The notes under the pieces are model-generated. The model saw only the letters and a program-made list of their open reading frames with translations. It was not told the origin of the DNA and did not search any database. The position numbers and the translations under genes are program-made. A stretch of DNA of 64,000 bases. It comes from Billgrantia zhangzhouensis (GTDB lineage: Bacteria > Pseudomonadota > Gammaproteobacteria > Pseudomonadales > Halomonadaceae). Shown here piece by piece: positions 1-9,346 of this stretch. Each line of letters opens with the position of its first letter. Position 1 is the first letter of the stretch. The DNA lies in NCBI RefSeq assembly GCF_021404465.1, contig NZ_JABFTT010000011.1, positions 1 to 64,000 of the forward strand, read 5' to 3'.

Positions 1-1
1 T

Positions 2-118
2 GTGCTGGAGGGCATGAACAACCGAATCAAGGTCATCAAGCGGATGGCCTACGGGTATCGCGACACGGCGTACTTCTTCCTGAAGATCCGTGCCGCGTTT
101 CCCGGCAAAGTGCGATGA
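2..118 (+). CDS. ISL3 family transposase, C-terminal end (partial)
   Basis: Only the last 38 codons of this gene lie in the window; the start is off the left edge. The tail LEGMNNRIKVIKRMAYGYRD followed by a YFFLKIRAAFPG-type ending is the characteristic C-terminus of ISL3-family transposases (DDE enzymes that move their own insertion sequence). The gene shows that an IS element abuts the type I secretion operon. The IS right-hand terminal inverted repeat should lie within the following 217 bases, but I cannot place it without the left end. Confidence 0.85.
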   Translation: MLEGMNNRIKVIKRMAYGYRDTAYFFLKIRAAFPGKVR

Positions 119-335
119 ACCATAAAAAAGGCAAGGGGAGTCCCCTTGCCGCAACGTTCGAACACCGCGCCTCGGGCCTTGTGCCCTGGCGCGGTGCCTC
201 GGCATTTTCGCCGGATTCGGCGCGATGTCAAGCCTGGTTACCGTGACCCTGTGATGAGTGGCACCGAATGCACGCGCGAGTCCCCGTGAGGGATTCGTCG
301 GATTTTCACGACTCATCCGATAGGGGCAGCCCATC
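119..335. other. Gap between transposase and secretion operon
   Basis: I see no gene here. It holds the hairpin at 130-150 and presumably the right IS end and the leader of the secretion operon. An AGGGGC stretch near 320-325 is a possible ribosome binding site for the ABC gene at 336. No secreted-protein substrate gene fits in this gap. Confidence 0.5.
124..150 (-). terminator. Rho-independent terminator for leftward transcription
   Basis: Perfect inverted repeat ggcaagggga / tccccttgcc around a single g (130-150), with six A's at 124-129 on the plus strand. Read on the minus strand this is a GC stem followed by TTTTTT, a canonical intrinsic terminator. It would stop transcription running leftward into the transposase gene. 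In the plus direction it lacks a T tract. Confidence 0.65.
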
Positions 336-2189
336 ATGAAACCTTCGCGCGGTCAGCCGCGTAACGAAATACGTCAGGCACTGGCGGCCTATCGCGGCGG
401 CTTTCGCAGCGTTGGTGTCTATAGCGCAGTGATCAATCTGCTGATGCTGGTGCCGCCGCTCTACATGCTGCAGGTCTACGACCGGGTGCTGGCCTCGGGC
501 AATACCACCACGCTGCTGCTGCTGACGCTGATGGCGCTGGGCCTGCTGGCGTTGATGGGCGGGCTGGAATACGTGCGCAGCCTGGCGGTGATCCAGATCG
601 GCGAGCGAATGGACGAACGCCTCGGTGAACGGATCTACGCCGCGGCCTTCGAGCGTGGCCTGGCCGGCCAGGGTGCTCAGGCGGGCCAGGCCACGCGGGA
701 TCTCGATTCGCTGCGCCAGTTCATCACCGGCAACGCGGTGTTCGCCTTCTTCGACGCCCCCTGGTTTCCCCTCTACCTGCTGGTGATGTTCCTGTTCCAT
801 CCCTGGATCGGCTGCTTGGCACTGGCGGGAGCGGTGCTGCTGGTCGGCCTGGCGTGGCTCAATGAGCGGCTTTCCCAGCCGCCGCTGCGTGAAGCGGGCG
901 GTCTTTCGGTGCAGGCCGCCAGCACCGCCGAGGCGCAGCTGCGCCATGCCGAGGCCATCGAAGCCATGGGCATGCTGGGTGCGCTGTCGCGGCGTTGGGT
1001 GCGGCTGCATGGCGGCTTCGTGGCCCTGCAGGCGTTGGCCAGCGAGCGCACGGCGCTGATCACGTCCATTTCCAAGAGCCTGCGGGTGGCGCTGCAGTCG
1101 CTGGTCTTGGGGCTGGGGGCCTGGCTGGCGGTAGCGGGCCAGATCAGCCCGGGAACGATGATCGCCGGCTCGATCCTGATGGGACGCGCGCTGGGGCCCA
1201 TCGACCAGGTCATCAACGCCTGGCGGCAGTGGTCCTCGACGCGGCTTGCCTACCAGCGGCTGGTGGCGCTGCTGGAGGCGCACCCGCCGCGCCGGCCCGG
1301 CATGGAACTGCCGGCGCCGAGCGGTGAATTGACGGTGGAGCCGCTCAGCGCGGTGCCGCCGGGGGGCACGGTACCGACACTGGTGCAGGTCGGCTTCCGG
1401 CTGGCGCCGGGCGAGGTGCTCGGCGTGATCGGCCCGTCGGGCTCCGGCAAGTCGACCCTGGCGCGGCTGCTGGTGGGCGTGTGGACACCGCGGATCGGCA
1501 CGGTGCGACTCGACGGCGCTGAGGTCCAGCGCTGGGACAAGGCCCAGTTAGGGCCGCACATCGGCTACTTGCCCCAGGACGTGGAGCTGTTCGCCGGCAG
1601 CGTGGCGGAGAATATCGCGCGCTTCGCCGAGCCGGACTCCGAAAAAGTGATTGGTGCTGCCAAGGCGGCGGGCGTGCATGAGTTGATCCTGTCGCTGCCG
1701 CAGGGCTACGACACGTCGCTGGGGGATGGCGGCCTGGGGCTGTCCGGTGGGCAGCGCCAGCGCATCGCCCTGGCCAGGGCGATGTATGGTCCACCCGCGC
1801 TGGTGGTGCTCGACGAACCCAACGCCAACCTCGACGAGACCGGCGAGAAGGCCTTGCTGGAGGCGCTGGGCCGGCTGCGCGAACGTGGCGTCACGGTAGT
1901 GCTGATCACTCACCGCCCCACGGTGCTCAAGGCCACCACGCATCTGCTGGTACTGCGTGAAGGTCGCCTGCACAAGTTCGGGGCGACCCAGGAGGTACTG
2001 CAGGCGGCTGCCGCGTCGCGTCAGCCGGCGGCGAGCGGCCCGACGTTGATGGCGCAGAGTCCTTATTCGATGAACAGCACGATGAATGGCGCTTACGCCA
2101 TGGGCGATGCCTCAACGAAGAACGGCGCCAACATGAGGGATAAGAGTGTCGAGACGGCTGCCGCGGGTGGCCAGGGAGGGCGTGCATGA
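336..2189 (+). CDS. Type I secretion ABC transporter, permease/ATPase (PrtD-like)
   Basis: Inner-membrane ABC exporter of a type I secretion system; it energises one-step export of a protein substrate through a trans-envelope channel. The N-terminal half (about residues 20-310) is an ABC transmembrane domain with several hydrophobic helices. The C-terminal half is the ATPase: Walker [10 protein letters not shown] near residue 366, signature [14 protein letters not shown] near 469, Walker B LVVLDEPN. At 617 residues it is longer than PrtD-type proteins because of a low-complexity tail of about 60 residues rich in Ala, Ser and Met. It lacks a C39 peptidase domain. It overlaps the adaptor gene by four bases (ATGA), so the two are translationally coupled. 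The substrate gene is not visible in the window. Confidence 0.92.
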   Translation: MKPSRGQPRNEIRQALAAYRGGFRSVGVYSAVINLLMLVPPLYMLQVYDRVLASGNTTTLLLLTLMALGLLALMGGLEYVRSLAVIQIGERMDERLGERIYAAAFERGLAGQGAQAGQATRDLDSLRQFITGNAVFAFFDAPWFPLYLLVMFLFHPWIGCLALAGAVLLVGLAWLNERLSQPPLREAGGLSVQAASTAEAQLRHAEAIEAMGMLGALSRRWVRLHGGFVALQALASERTALITSISKSLRVALQSLVLGLGAWLAVAGQISPGTMIAGSILMGRALGPIDQVINAWRQWSSTRLAYQRLVALLEAHPPRRPGMELPAPSGELTVEPLSAVPPGGTVPTLVQVGFRLAPGEVLGVIGPSGSGKSTLARLLVGVWTPRIGTVRLDGAEVQRWDKAQLGPHIGYLPQDVELFAGSVAENIARFAEPDSEKVIGAAKAAGVHELILSLPQGYDTSLGDGGLGLSGGQRQRIALARAMYGPPALVVLDEPNANLDETGEKALLEALGRLRERGVTVVLITHRPTVLKATTHLLVLREGRLHKFGATQEVLQAAAASRQPAASGPTLMAQSPYSMNSTMNGAYAMGDASTKNGANMRDKSVETAAAGGQGGRA

Positions 2190-3541
2190 GCACTCTCGAC
2201 GAGCGTAAGACGTTGCGCCCCGCAGTGGAGCCGGCAACGCCCGATTGGCAGGCGCTGGCCTTGCGTCGTCAACGCCGGCCGAGGCGCCTCGGTGGGTGGT
2301 TGCTGTTGCTGGGGTTTGCCGGCTTTCTGACATGGGCGGCGCTGGCGCCACTGGACAACGGCGTGGCGGTGCCGGCCACCGTGGTGGTATCGGGCAACCG
2401 CCAGGCGGTGGAGCACCCCAGCGGCGGTATCGTCGGGCGGCTGTGGGTACGCGAGGGCGATCGTGTGACCCAGGGCCAGACGCTGGTCAGCCTGGATGCG
2501 ACACGGCTGCGGAACGAAGCGGATATCTTGAACGTGCAGCACGGCGCTGCGTTTGCCGAAGCCGCACGCCTCGAGGCCGAGCGCGATGGCCATGAGCGTA
2601 TCGAGTATCCCGAGTGGTTGGCGTCCACCGCTGACGTGGAACTGCTGACCGTGCTGGAGCTGCAGCGACAGCTGTTCGCCAGCCGGCGTGCCGCGCTGCA
2701 GTCGGAACTGGACGGTATCGAGGCCAATCTGGCGGGGCAGCGTTCGCTTGCCTCGGGCCTGGAATCCTCGCTGGTGCAGAAACGCCTTCGCCTGGAGGTG
2801 TTGGGCGAGCAGCGCGACAACCTGCGCGAGCTGGCCGGCGAGGGCTACATTCCGCGCAACCGGCTGCTCGAGGTCGAGGGCTCGTATGCCCAGATCCAGA
2901 GCGAAATCGCCGCCGATATCGGCACGCTCGAACAGACCCGTCGCCAGATCGACGAACTGCGGCTGCGCACGACCCAACGCCGCGACGAATATCAACGCGA
3001 GGTTCGGGAGGCCCTGGCCCAGGCTCGCCTGCGCGGGCAGGAACTGGCCGGACGCCTGGCGACGATGCGCTTCGACCTGGCGCATACGCAGTTGCGGGCA
3101 CCGATGTCGGGCATCGTGGTGGGGCTGGCGCTACATACCGAGGGGGGAGTGGTACAGCCCGGCGCCTTGCTGATGGAGATCGTGCCGGAGGGCGAGCCGC
3201 TGCTGGTCGAGGGGCAACTGCCGGTAGAGCAGATCGACAAGGTGCATCCCGGGCTGCCGGTGGAACTGGCCTTTACCGCCTTCGAGCGTAGCACCACGCC
3301 TCGAGTGCCGGGCGAGGTGACGCTGGTGTCTGCCGACCGCCTGATCGATGAACAGACGGGAATGCCCTACTACCGGTTGCAGGTGGAAGTGGCAGCACAG
3401 GACCTGGAAGGGCTGGGCAGTGTCCCGCTGAAAGCGGGCATGCCGGTGGAAGCCTTCGTGCGCACCGGTGAGCGCACCTTGCTCAACTACCTGTTCAAGC
3501 CGTTGATGGATCGGGCGCGCACCGCCTGGGGGGACGCATGA
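2186..3541 (+). CDS. Type I secretion periplasmic adaptor, HlyD family (PrtE-like)
   Basis: Membrane-fusion protein bridging the ABC exporter and the TolC-like channel. It has a short cytoplasmic N-terminus, one membrane helix at about residues 35-58 ([20 protein letters not shown]), then a biotinyl-lipoyl-like segment ([19 protein letters not shown]), a long Gln/Glu/Arg-rich coiled-coil region (about residues 110-300) and the second lipoyl half ([19 protein letters not shown]). The length of 451 residues is normal for the family. Both ends overlap their neighbours by ATGA, so the three export genes form one operon in the order ABC, adaptor, outer-membrane protein. Confidence 0.92.
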   Translation: MSTLDERKTLRPAVEPATPDWQALALRRQRRPRRLGGWLLLLGFAGFLTWAALAPLDNGVAVPATVVVSGNRQAVEHPSGGIVGRLWVREGDRVTQGQTLVSLDATRLRNEADILNVQHGAAFAEAARLEAERDGHERIEYPEWLASTADVELLTVLELQRQLFASRRAALQSELDGIEANLAGQRSLASGLESSLVQKRLRLEVLGEQRDNLRELAGEGYIPRNRLLEVEGSYAQIQSEIAADIGTLEQTRRQIDELRLRTTQRRDEYQREVREALAQARLRGQELAGRLATMRFDLAHTQLRAPMSGIVVGLALHTEGGVVQPGALLMEIVPEGEPLLVEGQLPVEQIDKVHPGLPVELAFTAFERSTTPRVPGEVTLVSADRLIDEQTGMPYYRLQVEVAAQDLEGLGSVPLKAGMPVEAFVRTGERTLLNYLFKPLMDRARTAWGDA

Positions 3542-4914
3542 AGGAAATAGCGATGGGGCTCTGCCTGGCGTTGGCGGCCATGTCCGCCCAGGCGCTGGAT
3601 TTCCGCGAAGCTTACGAACTGGCGCTGCGCCATGACCCTACCTGGCAGGCGGCCCGCAGCGAGAGCGCCGCGGGCAGCCATGAGCGGGCGCTGGGGCGTG
3701 CGGCGCTGCTGCCCAACCTGAGCTACCGCTATACCCGCATGCGCAACGATGCGGAGATTCGCCAGGACATCCCCGCAGGCGCGACCCGTCAGGACATGGA
3801 GTATTCCAGCTACTCCTCGGGTTTCACCCTGACCCAGCCGCTGTTCGATGCCGCGGCGTTCGCCCAATACCGGGAGGGTAAGGCGCGGGCCGAGGCCGCC
3901 GGCCTGACCCTGGAGCGGGCCCGCCAGGCGCTGGCGGTACGCGTGCTGCAGGCGTATACCGAAGCCCTCTATGCCGAGGAGGAGGTAGCCCTGGTGCGCG
4001 CCCATGGCCGCGCCCTGCAAGAGGAGGCCGAACGCAGCCGACGCTTCGTGGCAGGCGGCGAGGGCACCCGCACCGACCAGATGGAGATCGAGGCGCAGCA
4101 GCGTCTGGTGGAGGCGCAGCTGATCGAGGCCGAGGACCGCCTGCAGGATGCCCGCAACGCCCTGGCGGTGTTGATTGGCCACTCGCCAGCCGCTGCGCTG
4201 GCGCCGTTGCGTGATGCCGCGCTCATGCAAGCGCCCGACCTCCTACCGCTGGAACAGTGGCGCGAGCGCGCCGTGGCCCATAACCCCGAGCTTGCCGCCC
4301 AGCGCAGCCTGCTGGAAGCCACTCGGCAGCAGCGTAACCGGCAGCGCGCCGGCCACTTGCCCAGCGTGCGGCTAGTGGCTCGCAGCCAGATCACCGACTC
4401 CAACGCCGAAAACCAGGTGGGGCAGCGCTACGACACCGATAGCATCGGCGTGGAAGTGCAGGTACCGCTATACGCTGGCGGGCGCGTGCGCGCCGCCAGC
4501 CGGCAAGCCAGCGACGCCCTGGAACAGGCGCGCCATGAGCTGGATGGCGCCACCGCCGAGCTGCTCAACGACGTCGAGCGCCAGTACCGCATGACCCTGA
4601 GCAGCCAGCGGCGCATTAACGCCTACCGCCAGGCCGTGGCCGCCGCCGAGGCGCGGCTCGACGCTACCCGACGCAGCATTCTTGGCGGCGAACGTACCAA
4701 CCTCGATGCCCTCAACGCCGAACAGCAGCATGTCGAAGCCCAACGCGACCTGGCCCGTGCCCGCTACGACTACCTGCTCGCCTGGCTGTCGCTGCGCTGG
4801 CAGGCGGGCGTGCTCGACGCTGGCGATATCGAACGGGTGGCGCGAGCCTTTGCTCAGCCCATGCTGCAGGGTGACCTGGGCAATCGAGACGTATTAATAA
4901 GAATGATTATCTAA
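3538..4914 (+). CDS. Type I secretion outer membrane protein, TolC family (PrtF-like)
   Basis: Outer-membrane channel of the type I secretion system. It opens with a signal peptide ([19 protein letters not shown], cleavage after about residue 19) and then shows the two TolC repeats, each starting with a helix such as FREAYELALRHDPTWQAARS. PVPLYAGGRV-like and LPNLSYRY segments mark the beta strands. The length of 458 residues is typical. The last codons (ending ...VLIRMII) are AT-rich and coincide with a Fur-box-like sequence at 4893-4911, so the 3' end of this gene doubles as the control region of the iron-uptake genes downstream. Confidence 0.9.
   Translation: MKEIAMGLCLALAAMSAQALDFREAYELALRHDPTWQAARSESAAGSHERALGRAALLPNLSYRYTRMRNDAEIRQDIPAGATRQDMEYSSYSSGFTLTQPLFDAAAFAQYREGKARAEAAGLTLERARQALAVRVLQAYTEALYAEEEVALVRAHGRALQEEAERSRRFVAGGEGTRTDQMEIEAQQRLVEAQLIEAEDRLQDARNALAVLIGHSPAAALAPLRDAALMQAPDLLPLEQWRERAVAHNPELAAQRSLLEATRQQRNRQRAGHLPSVRLVARSQITDSNAENQVGQRYDTDSIGVEVQVPLYAGGRVRAASRQASDALEQARHELDGATAELLNDVERQYRMTLSSQRRINAYRQAVAAAEARLDATRRSILGGERTNLDALNAEQQHVEAQRDLARARYDYLLAWLSLRWQAGVLDAGDIERVARAFAQPMLQGDLGNRDVLIRMII
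4893..4911. promoter_or_regulatory. Fur box upstream of siderophore receptor
   Basis: The 19-mer ATTAATAAGAATGATTATC matches the Fur consensus GATAATGATAATCATTATC at 14 of 19 positions by my count. It lies about 100 bases before the TonB receptor start and overlaps the last codons of the preceding TolC-like gene. A TTGACA hexamer follows at 4919-4924, but I see no convincing -10 at the right spacing. Iron-dependent repression of the receptor and uptake operon is the inference. Confidence 0.65.
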
Positions 4915-5009
4915 ATTATTGACATCATAATTGCATTTGCAGATGATTGCTCTTCTTACGTATTACCTATCAAAACAGGCGCCCATGAGGCGCGATTCAG
5001 GGGATCCCA

Positions 5010-7211
5010 ATGAAGCTGTCACTGTGTCATGGCCGGAGCATGATTCTGCCGCGGGAGGCCAGTCATACCTCAAAAGCCTGGTACATCAGCCAAATCTCGC
5101 TCACCGCGCTCATCTCGGTAACGCTACTTACCTCGAGTGGCGTACTGGCACAGTCCTCATACGACGCGACATCGCTGGAGACAGTGACCGTCACCGGCGA
5201 GAATCTCTACGAGAACGTGGGCTATACCCGCCGCAGTACCAGTGCCGGCACCGGCTTGACGCTTAGCCAGAAAGAACTGCCGCAGGCGATCAGCATTATC
5301 ACAGAGCAACGCATACAAGATCAGAACCTGGACTCCATTGAAGCGGTGCTGAGCAATACCACCGGCATTTCGGCGCGCCATCTGGACAGCGACCGTATTG
5401 CCTTCTCATCACGTGGCTTCCGCATCAACAGCTACCAGTACGACGGCATCCCCACGCTCAATACCGATGGCCGCTGGTACTTCGGTGAGGGCCGACTCAA
5501 TACGGCCATTTACGATCGCGTTGAAGTCATTCGTGGTGCCAATGGGTTGGTAAGCGGCTCGGGAAACCCGGGGGCTTCGGTCAACTTCGTACGCAAACAC
5601 GCTGACAGCCGCGAATTCACCGGTTCCGTTTCTGGCACCCTGGGCAGTTGGGATAAGCGCGGCAGCACCGTCGACTTGACTACCCCCCTCACGTCCTCGG
5701 GCGATGTGCGAGCCCGCTTCATCGGCGGTTACGAGGAGGGCGGCGCCCACCTCGATCGCCAGGACAAGCGCCGCACGTTCGGGTACGGCATCATCGACGC
5801 CGACGTGACGGAGTCCACAACGCTGTCGATAGGCTTTGACTACCAGGATAGCCACACCTCTTCGCCGACGTGGGGCGGTTTACCGCTGTGGTTCAGCGAT
5901 GGCACGCCGACGAACTACTCACGCTCCTTTAGCGTGGCGCCAGACTGGTCCTACTACGACTTCGAGTCCGAGAAGGTCTTCGCCAACCTGGAGCATCGCT
6001 TCGATAACGATTGGCGACTGCACGTGGCAGCGACCCACGAAAAGACCAATATGGATGGCAAGCTCGCCTACCCCTATGTCGAAGGGGGGCTGCCGGACCC
6101 GGTCACAGGAAGCGGCGTCTTCTTCTATACCGGCTGGAACCGCGGCGAGCGCACGGTCGATGCCATCGATGTGCTCGCCTCTGGCCCATACGCGCTGTTC
6201 GGGCGCGAGCACGAACTGGTCGTGGGGAGTAGCTACAGCGACCAGGAGAACAACTACGAGAATACTTTCATTAATGGCTTCAGCGTCGATGATTTCAACA
6301 ACTGGAACGGCTCGGCGCCCAACGAAGGTTGGCTAGAATTCTCTCCATCCGAAGCGTCCAGCACGCGCCAGAAAGCCGTTTATACAGCGTCGCGGTTCTC
6401 GCTGGCTGATCCGCTAACGCTGATTGTTGGCGCACGCTACACCGAGTGGGATGGGATGACGCTGTTCCGCAGCCTGGATCGCCAGAGCAAGAGCGAAGTC
6501 ACGCCTTACGGAGGCCTGGTCTACGACTTCAACGATACTTACTCGGCATTTGCCAGCTACACCGAAATCTTCGAGCCACAGAACTACCGCGATAGCAGTG
6601 GTCGCTACCTGGACCCCGTAGTAGGCAGGAACTACGAGACGGGGCTCAAGGCGGCATGGTTCGATGGATTGCTGAATGGCTCCTTCTCCGTGTTCCGGAT
6701 TGAGCAGGACAACGTCGCTCAGGCGGATCCGCTCCTCCCTGGGCAAACCGAGACATTCTACTCTGCCGCCAATGGCGTGGTCAGCGAAGGCTTCGAGATC
6801 GAACTGAGTGGTGCGGTCACCAATGATCTCAACATGACCGTCGGTTACTCCCATTTCACTGCAAAGGCCAATGAGGGGGCTTTCAACACCGATCAGCCGC
6901 GCTCGCTGTTCAACCTCTTCGCCAGCTACAACGTGCCCCAACTGCGCGAGCTGACCGTGGGCGGTGGCGTTAACTGGCAGAGCAGCATCTTGGCCAGCAA
7001 CCTTACCACCCCGGCCGGAATCCCCGCCGAGTTCGAGCAAGGTAGCTACACTCTGGCCAATCTTTTTGGTCGCTATCAGTTCACGCCGGAGCTATCACTT
7101 CAGGTCAACGTCAAGAACCTGTTCGACGAGAAATATTACAGCCACATCAATGGCTACGGCGTTTACGGCGAGCCGGCCAGCGTAACCACGACGCTGACCT
7201 ACTCCTTCTAA
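5010..7211 (+). CDS. TonB-dependent siderophore receptor
   Basis: Outer-membrane receptor that imports a ferric siderophore using TonB energy. It has a signal peptide (cleavage near residue 48, GVLA-QSS), a TonB-box-like LETVTVTG at about 56-63 and a plug domain (QAISIITEQRIQDQNLDSIE through RVEVIRGANGLVSGSGNPG). A 22-strand barrel follows, ending in the aromatic TTTLTYSF. At 733 residues without an N-terminal signalling (STN) domain it resembles the FhuE/FoxA/FpvA class in its minimal form, most often hydroxamate receptors; the actual ligand cannot be read from sequence. An AGGGGAT ribosome site at 4999-5005 supports the start. It is controlled by the Fur box at 4893 and probably co-transcribed with the uptake genes that follow. 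Confidence 0.93.
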   Translation: MKLSLCHGRSMILPREASHTSKAWYISQISLTALISVTLLTSSGVLAQSSYDATSLETVTVTGENLYENVGYTRRSTSAGTGLTLSQKELPQAISIITEQRIQDQNLDSIEAVLSNTTGISARHLDSDRIAFSSRGFRINSYQYDGIPTLNTDGRWYFGEGRLNTAIYDRVEVIRGANGLVSGSGNPGASVNFVRKHADSREFTGSVSGTLGSWDKRGSTVDLTTPLTSSGDVRARFIGGYEEGGAHLDRQDKRRTFGYGIIDADVTESTTLSIGFDYQDSHTSSPTWGGLPLWFSDGTPTNYSRSFSVAPDWSYYDFESEKVFANLEHRFDNDWRLHVAATHEKTNMDGKLAYPYVEGGLPDPVTGSGVFFYTGWNRGERTVDAIDVLASGPYALFGREHELVVGSSYSDQENNYENTFINGFSVDDFNNWNGSAPNEGWLEFSPSEASSTRQKAVYTASRFSLADPLTLIVGARYTEWDGMTLFRSLDRQSKSEVTPYGGLVYDFNDTYSAFASYTEIFEPQNYRDSSGRYLDPVVGRNYETGLKAAWFDGLLNGSFSVFRIEQDNVAQADPLLPGQTETFYSAANGVVSEGFEIELSGAVTNDLNMTVGYSHFTAKANEGAFNTDQPRSLFNLFASYNVPQLRELTVGGGVNWQSSILASNLTTPAGIPAEFEQGSYTLANLFGRYQFTPELSLQVNVKNLFDEKYYSHINGYGVYGEPASVTTTLTYSF

Positions 7212-7317
7212 CCTGGGTGCATCCCGCGACTATCAAAGCGACAACGGTGCTTATTGAACAACGACCCTTGTCTGGCTGAATCAGGTGGGGGCCGATCACG
7301 CAGCAGGAGAGCAAAGC

Positions 7318-8310
7318 ATGAGATGGCGTTGGCTTGATGGAGGCAAGATACTCTGCGTCGCGCTACTGGCGTCGACCAGCGTTGGCTTGGCGAGTGCGCA
7401 GCAGTATCCCCTCGAGATCGAGCATGCCCTGGGTACCACCGTAATAGCGGCAAAACCCGAGCGGGTAGCGACCGTTGCTTGGGCCAATCATGAAGTACCG
7501 CTGGCCCTGGGTGTCGTGCCGGTCGGTTTTGCTGCCGCCAACTTTGGCGATGAGAATGGCAATGGTCTGCTCCCTTGGGTCGAGGCACGACTCGAGGCGC
7601 TCGGCGCGGAGTCGCCCATTCTGTTCGACGAAGGGGATGGAATCGACTTCGAGGCAGTGGCGGCCAGCGCGCCGGACGTCATTCTTGCGGCCTATTCCGG
7701 ACTCAGCCGCTCCGATTACGACACGCTGAGCAAGATCGCCCCCGTCGTCGCCTATCCCGAAGCCCCCTGGGCGACGGACTGGCGCGATATGATCCGACTC
7801 AACAGCACGGGCATGGGCATGGCCGAGGAAGGCGAGGCACTTATCGCTCGGATCGAGGCACAGATAGCCAACACCGCCGCCAGCCACCCTGAACTAGCGG
7901 GTAAAACGGCGATGTTCGTCACCCACCTTGACCCCACGAATCTCAGTCGTATCTCGTTCTATGCCGACAATGACGCGAGGGTGCGGTTCTTTCACGATCT
8001 CGGGCTGGCGTCGCCCCGTTTCGTGCAGGAAGTCTCGACCGAAGGCAAATTCGCCGGCGAGATCAGTTCCGAACGCATTGACGAACTAATGGATGTGGAC
8101 ATCCTCGTCATCTATGGCGGGCAGCCCTTGATCGATCGATTGTCCGCCCATCCGCTGACTTCCCGATTGCCCGCGGTTGAGCGGGGTTCGCTTGTCATGC
8201 TGGACAATAGCCCGCTCGGCACCGCCGCCAATCCTACGCCAATGTCGATCCCTTGGGTGCTTGATGACTATGCCGATCTGCTCTCGAGTGCGGCGCGCAA
8301 GTCGGAGTGA
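7318..8310 (+). CDS. Iron-siderophore ABC transporter, periplasmic binding protein
   Basis: Periplasmic binding protein (FecB/FhuD type) that hands a ferric siderophore to the FecCD-type permease. The start at 7318 is chosen because CAGGAGA sits just upstream and a signal peptide follows (ILCVALLASTSVGLASA, cleavage near residue 28). The mature protein shows the TroA-like fold signature: a TVIAAKPERVATVAWANHE segment early, EAVAASAPDVILAAYSG in the middle, and a helical linker. It is 330 residues long, usual for the family. It lies 106 bases after the receptor and runs into the first permease gene, consistent with one uptake operon. Confidence 0.9.
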   Translation: MRWRWLDGGKILCVALLASTSVGLASAQQYPLEIEHALGTTVIAAKPERVATVAWANHEVPLALGVVPVGFAAANFGDENGNGLLPWVEARLEALGAESPILFDEGDGIDFEAVAASAPDVILAAYSGLSRSDYDTLSKIAPVVAYPEAPWATDWRDMIRLNSTGMGMAEEGEALIARIEAQIANTAASHPELAGKTAMFVTHLDPTNLSRISFYADNDARVRFFHDLGLASPRFVQEVSTEGKFAGEISSERIDELMDVDILVIYGGQPLIDRLSAHPLTSRLPAVERGSLVMLDNSPLGTAANPTPMSIPWVLDDYADLLSSAARKSE

Positions 8311-9346
8311 ACGCGACCGGGCCCATGGTCCCGCTCTTTCCGTCTCACATCCGGGAGCGCGCAAGCGGTTCGGCTGGGGGGTGGCAATGGTGCTTCTGCT
8401 CGTCGTGGCCGTGGGGCTCTCCATGACCTTTGGCGCGCGCGATGTCGGATGGCCGGAGGTCGTGGCGGCGTTGTACGGTCAGGTCGATACCATCGGGGAG
8501 GCCGCCGTGGCGAGCCGGCTCCCGCGCACTTTTCTGGCCATTCTCGCGGGCGCAGCTCTCGGCCTGTCGGGCGGTGTCATGCAGGGGCTCACGCGCAATC
8601 CACTCGCCGATCCCGGGCTGCTGGGCGTGAACGCCGGGGCGGCACTTGCCGTTGTCATTGGGCTGGCGTGGTTCGGGATCGAAGACGCCACTCTCTATAT
8701 CTGGACCTCGATCCTGGGTGCCGGACTGACGGCTGTCGTGGTCTATGCCATCGCCAGCCTTGGCCGAGGCGGAGCAACACCGCTCAGACTCGCGCTTGCG
8801 GGCGCGGTGACGACCGCGGCGCTGAGTTCCCTGACCACGGCGGTCGTATTGCCGCGCGGCGATATCGCCGGACTCGTGCAATCCTGGATGGTCGGCGGGG
8901 TCGGAGGTGCTACCAGGGACCAGATCGTACCGGTCCTGCCTTTTCTGCTCATGGGGCTTGTCGTTGCGCTGCTCTCGGCCCGCAAGCTCAACCTGCTTGC
9001 GCTTGGGGACGATACGGCAACCGGGCTCGGCGAGAAAGTGGCATTGGCGCGAGCCATGGCAGCGGTCGCAGCGGTATTGCTATGCGGCGCGACGACCGCC
9101 GTGTGTGGTCCCATCGGGTTCGTTGGGCTTGTCGTACCGCATGCCTGCCGCCTACTGGCAGGGAGCGATTACCGCTGGCTCCTGCCGTTTTCCGCGCTTG
9201 GGGGAGCGGTGCTGCTGACGTTCGCGGATGTGTTCGGACGGCTCGTAGCGCGACCGGCAGAGCTGGATGTCGGCATCGTCACCGCCTTTATTGGCGCTCC
9301 CGTCTTCATCTGGATCGTGCGCCGACGGAAGGTAGGGGCGCTATGA
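8288..9346 (+). CDS. Iron-siderophore ABC transporter permease, FecCD family (first)
   Basis: Inner-membrane permease half of the siderophore importer. The family signature LPRTFLAILAGAALGLSGGVMQG and the NPLADPGLLGVNAGA loop are plain, with about nine to ten hydrophobic helices. The start is uncertain: GTG at 8288 keeps a basic N-terminus before the first helix, as other members have, but overlaps the preceding gene by 23 bases; GTG 8381 or ATG 8387 (after a G-rich stretch) would give a 319-321 residue protein lacking that segment; ATG 8264 is also possible. The 3' end overlaps the second permease by ATGA. It works as a heterodimer with the next gene. Confidence 0.88.
   Translation: MRRASRSERDRAHGPALSVSHPGARKRFGWGVAMVLLLVVAVGLSMTFGARDVGWPEVVAALYGQVDTIGEAAVASRLPRTFLAILAGAALGLSGGVMQGLTRNPLADPGLLGVNAGAALAVVIGLAWFGIEDATLYIWTSILGAGLTAVVVYAIASLGRGGATPLRLALAGAVTTAALSSLTTAVVLPRGDIAGLVQSWMVGGVGGATRDQIVPVLPFLLMGLVVALLSARKLNLLALGDDTATGLGEKVALARAMAAVAAVLLCGATTAVCGPIGFVGLVVPHACRLLAGSDYRWLLPFSALGGAVLLTFADVFGRLVARPAELDVGIVTAFIGAPVFIWIVRRRKVGAL

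Noticed and set aside
306..1283. Long minus-strand frame opposite the type I secretion ABC gene
   Set aside because: Gln/His/Arg-rich translation with no family resemblance; it mirrors the well-supported ABC exporter and is a GC-rich shadow frame.
4919..4947. TTGACA as part of a full promoter for the TonB receptor
   Set aside because: No acceptable -10 hexamer at 16-18 bases; kept only as a note in the Fur-box entry.
8449..9342. N-terminal extension of the second FecCD permease
   Set aside because: The frame is open but overlaps the first permease in another frame and reads as low-complexity Arg/Gly/Ala; ATG 9343 with the ATGA overlap is the real start.
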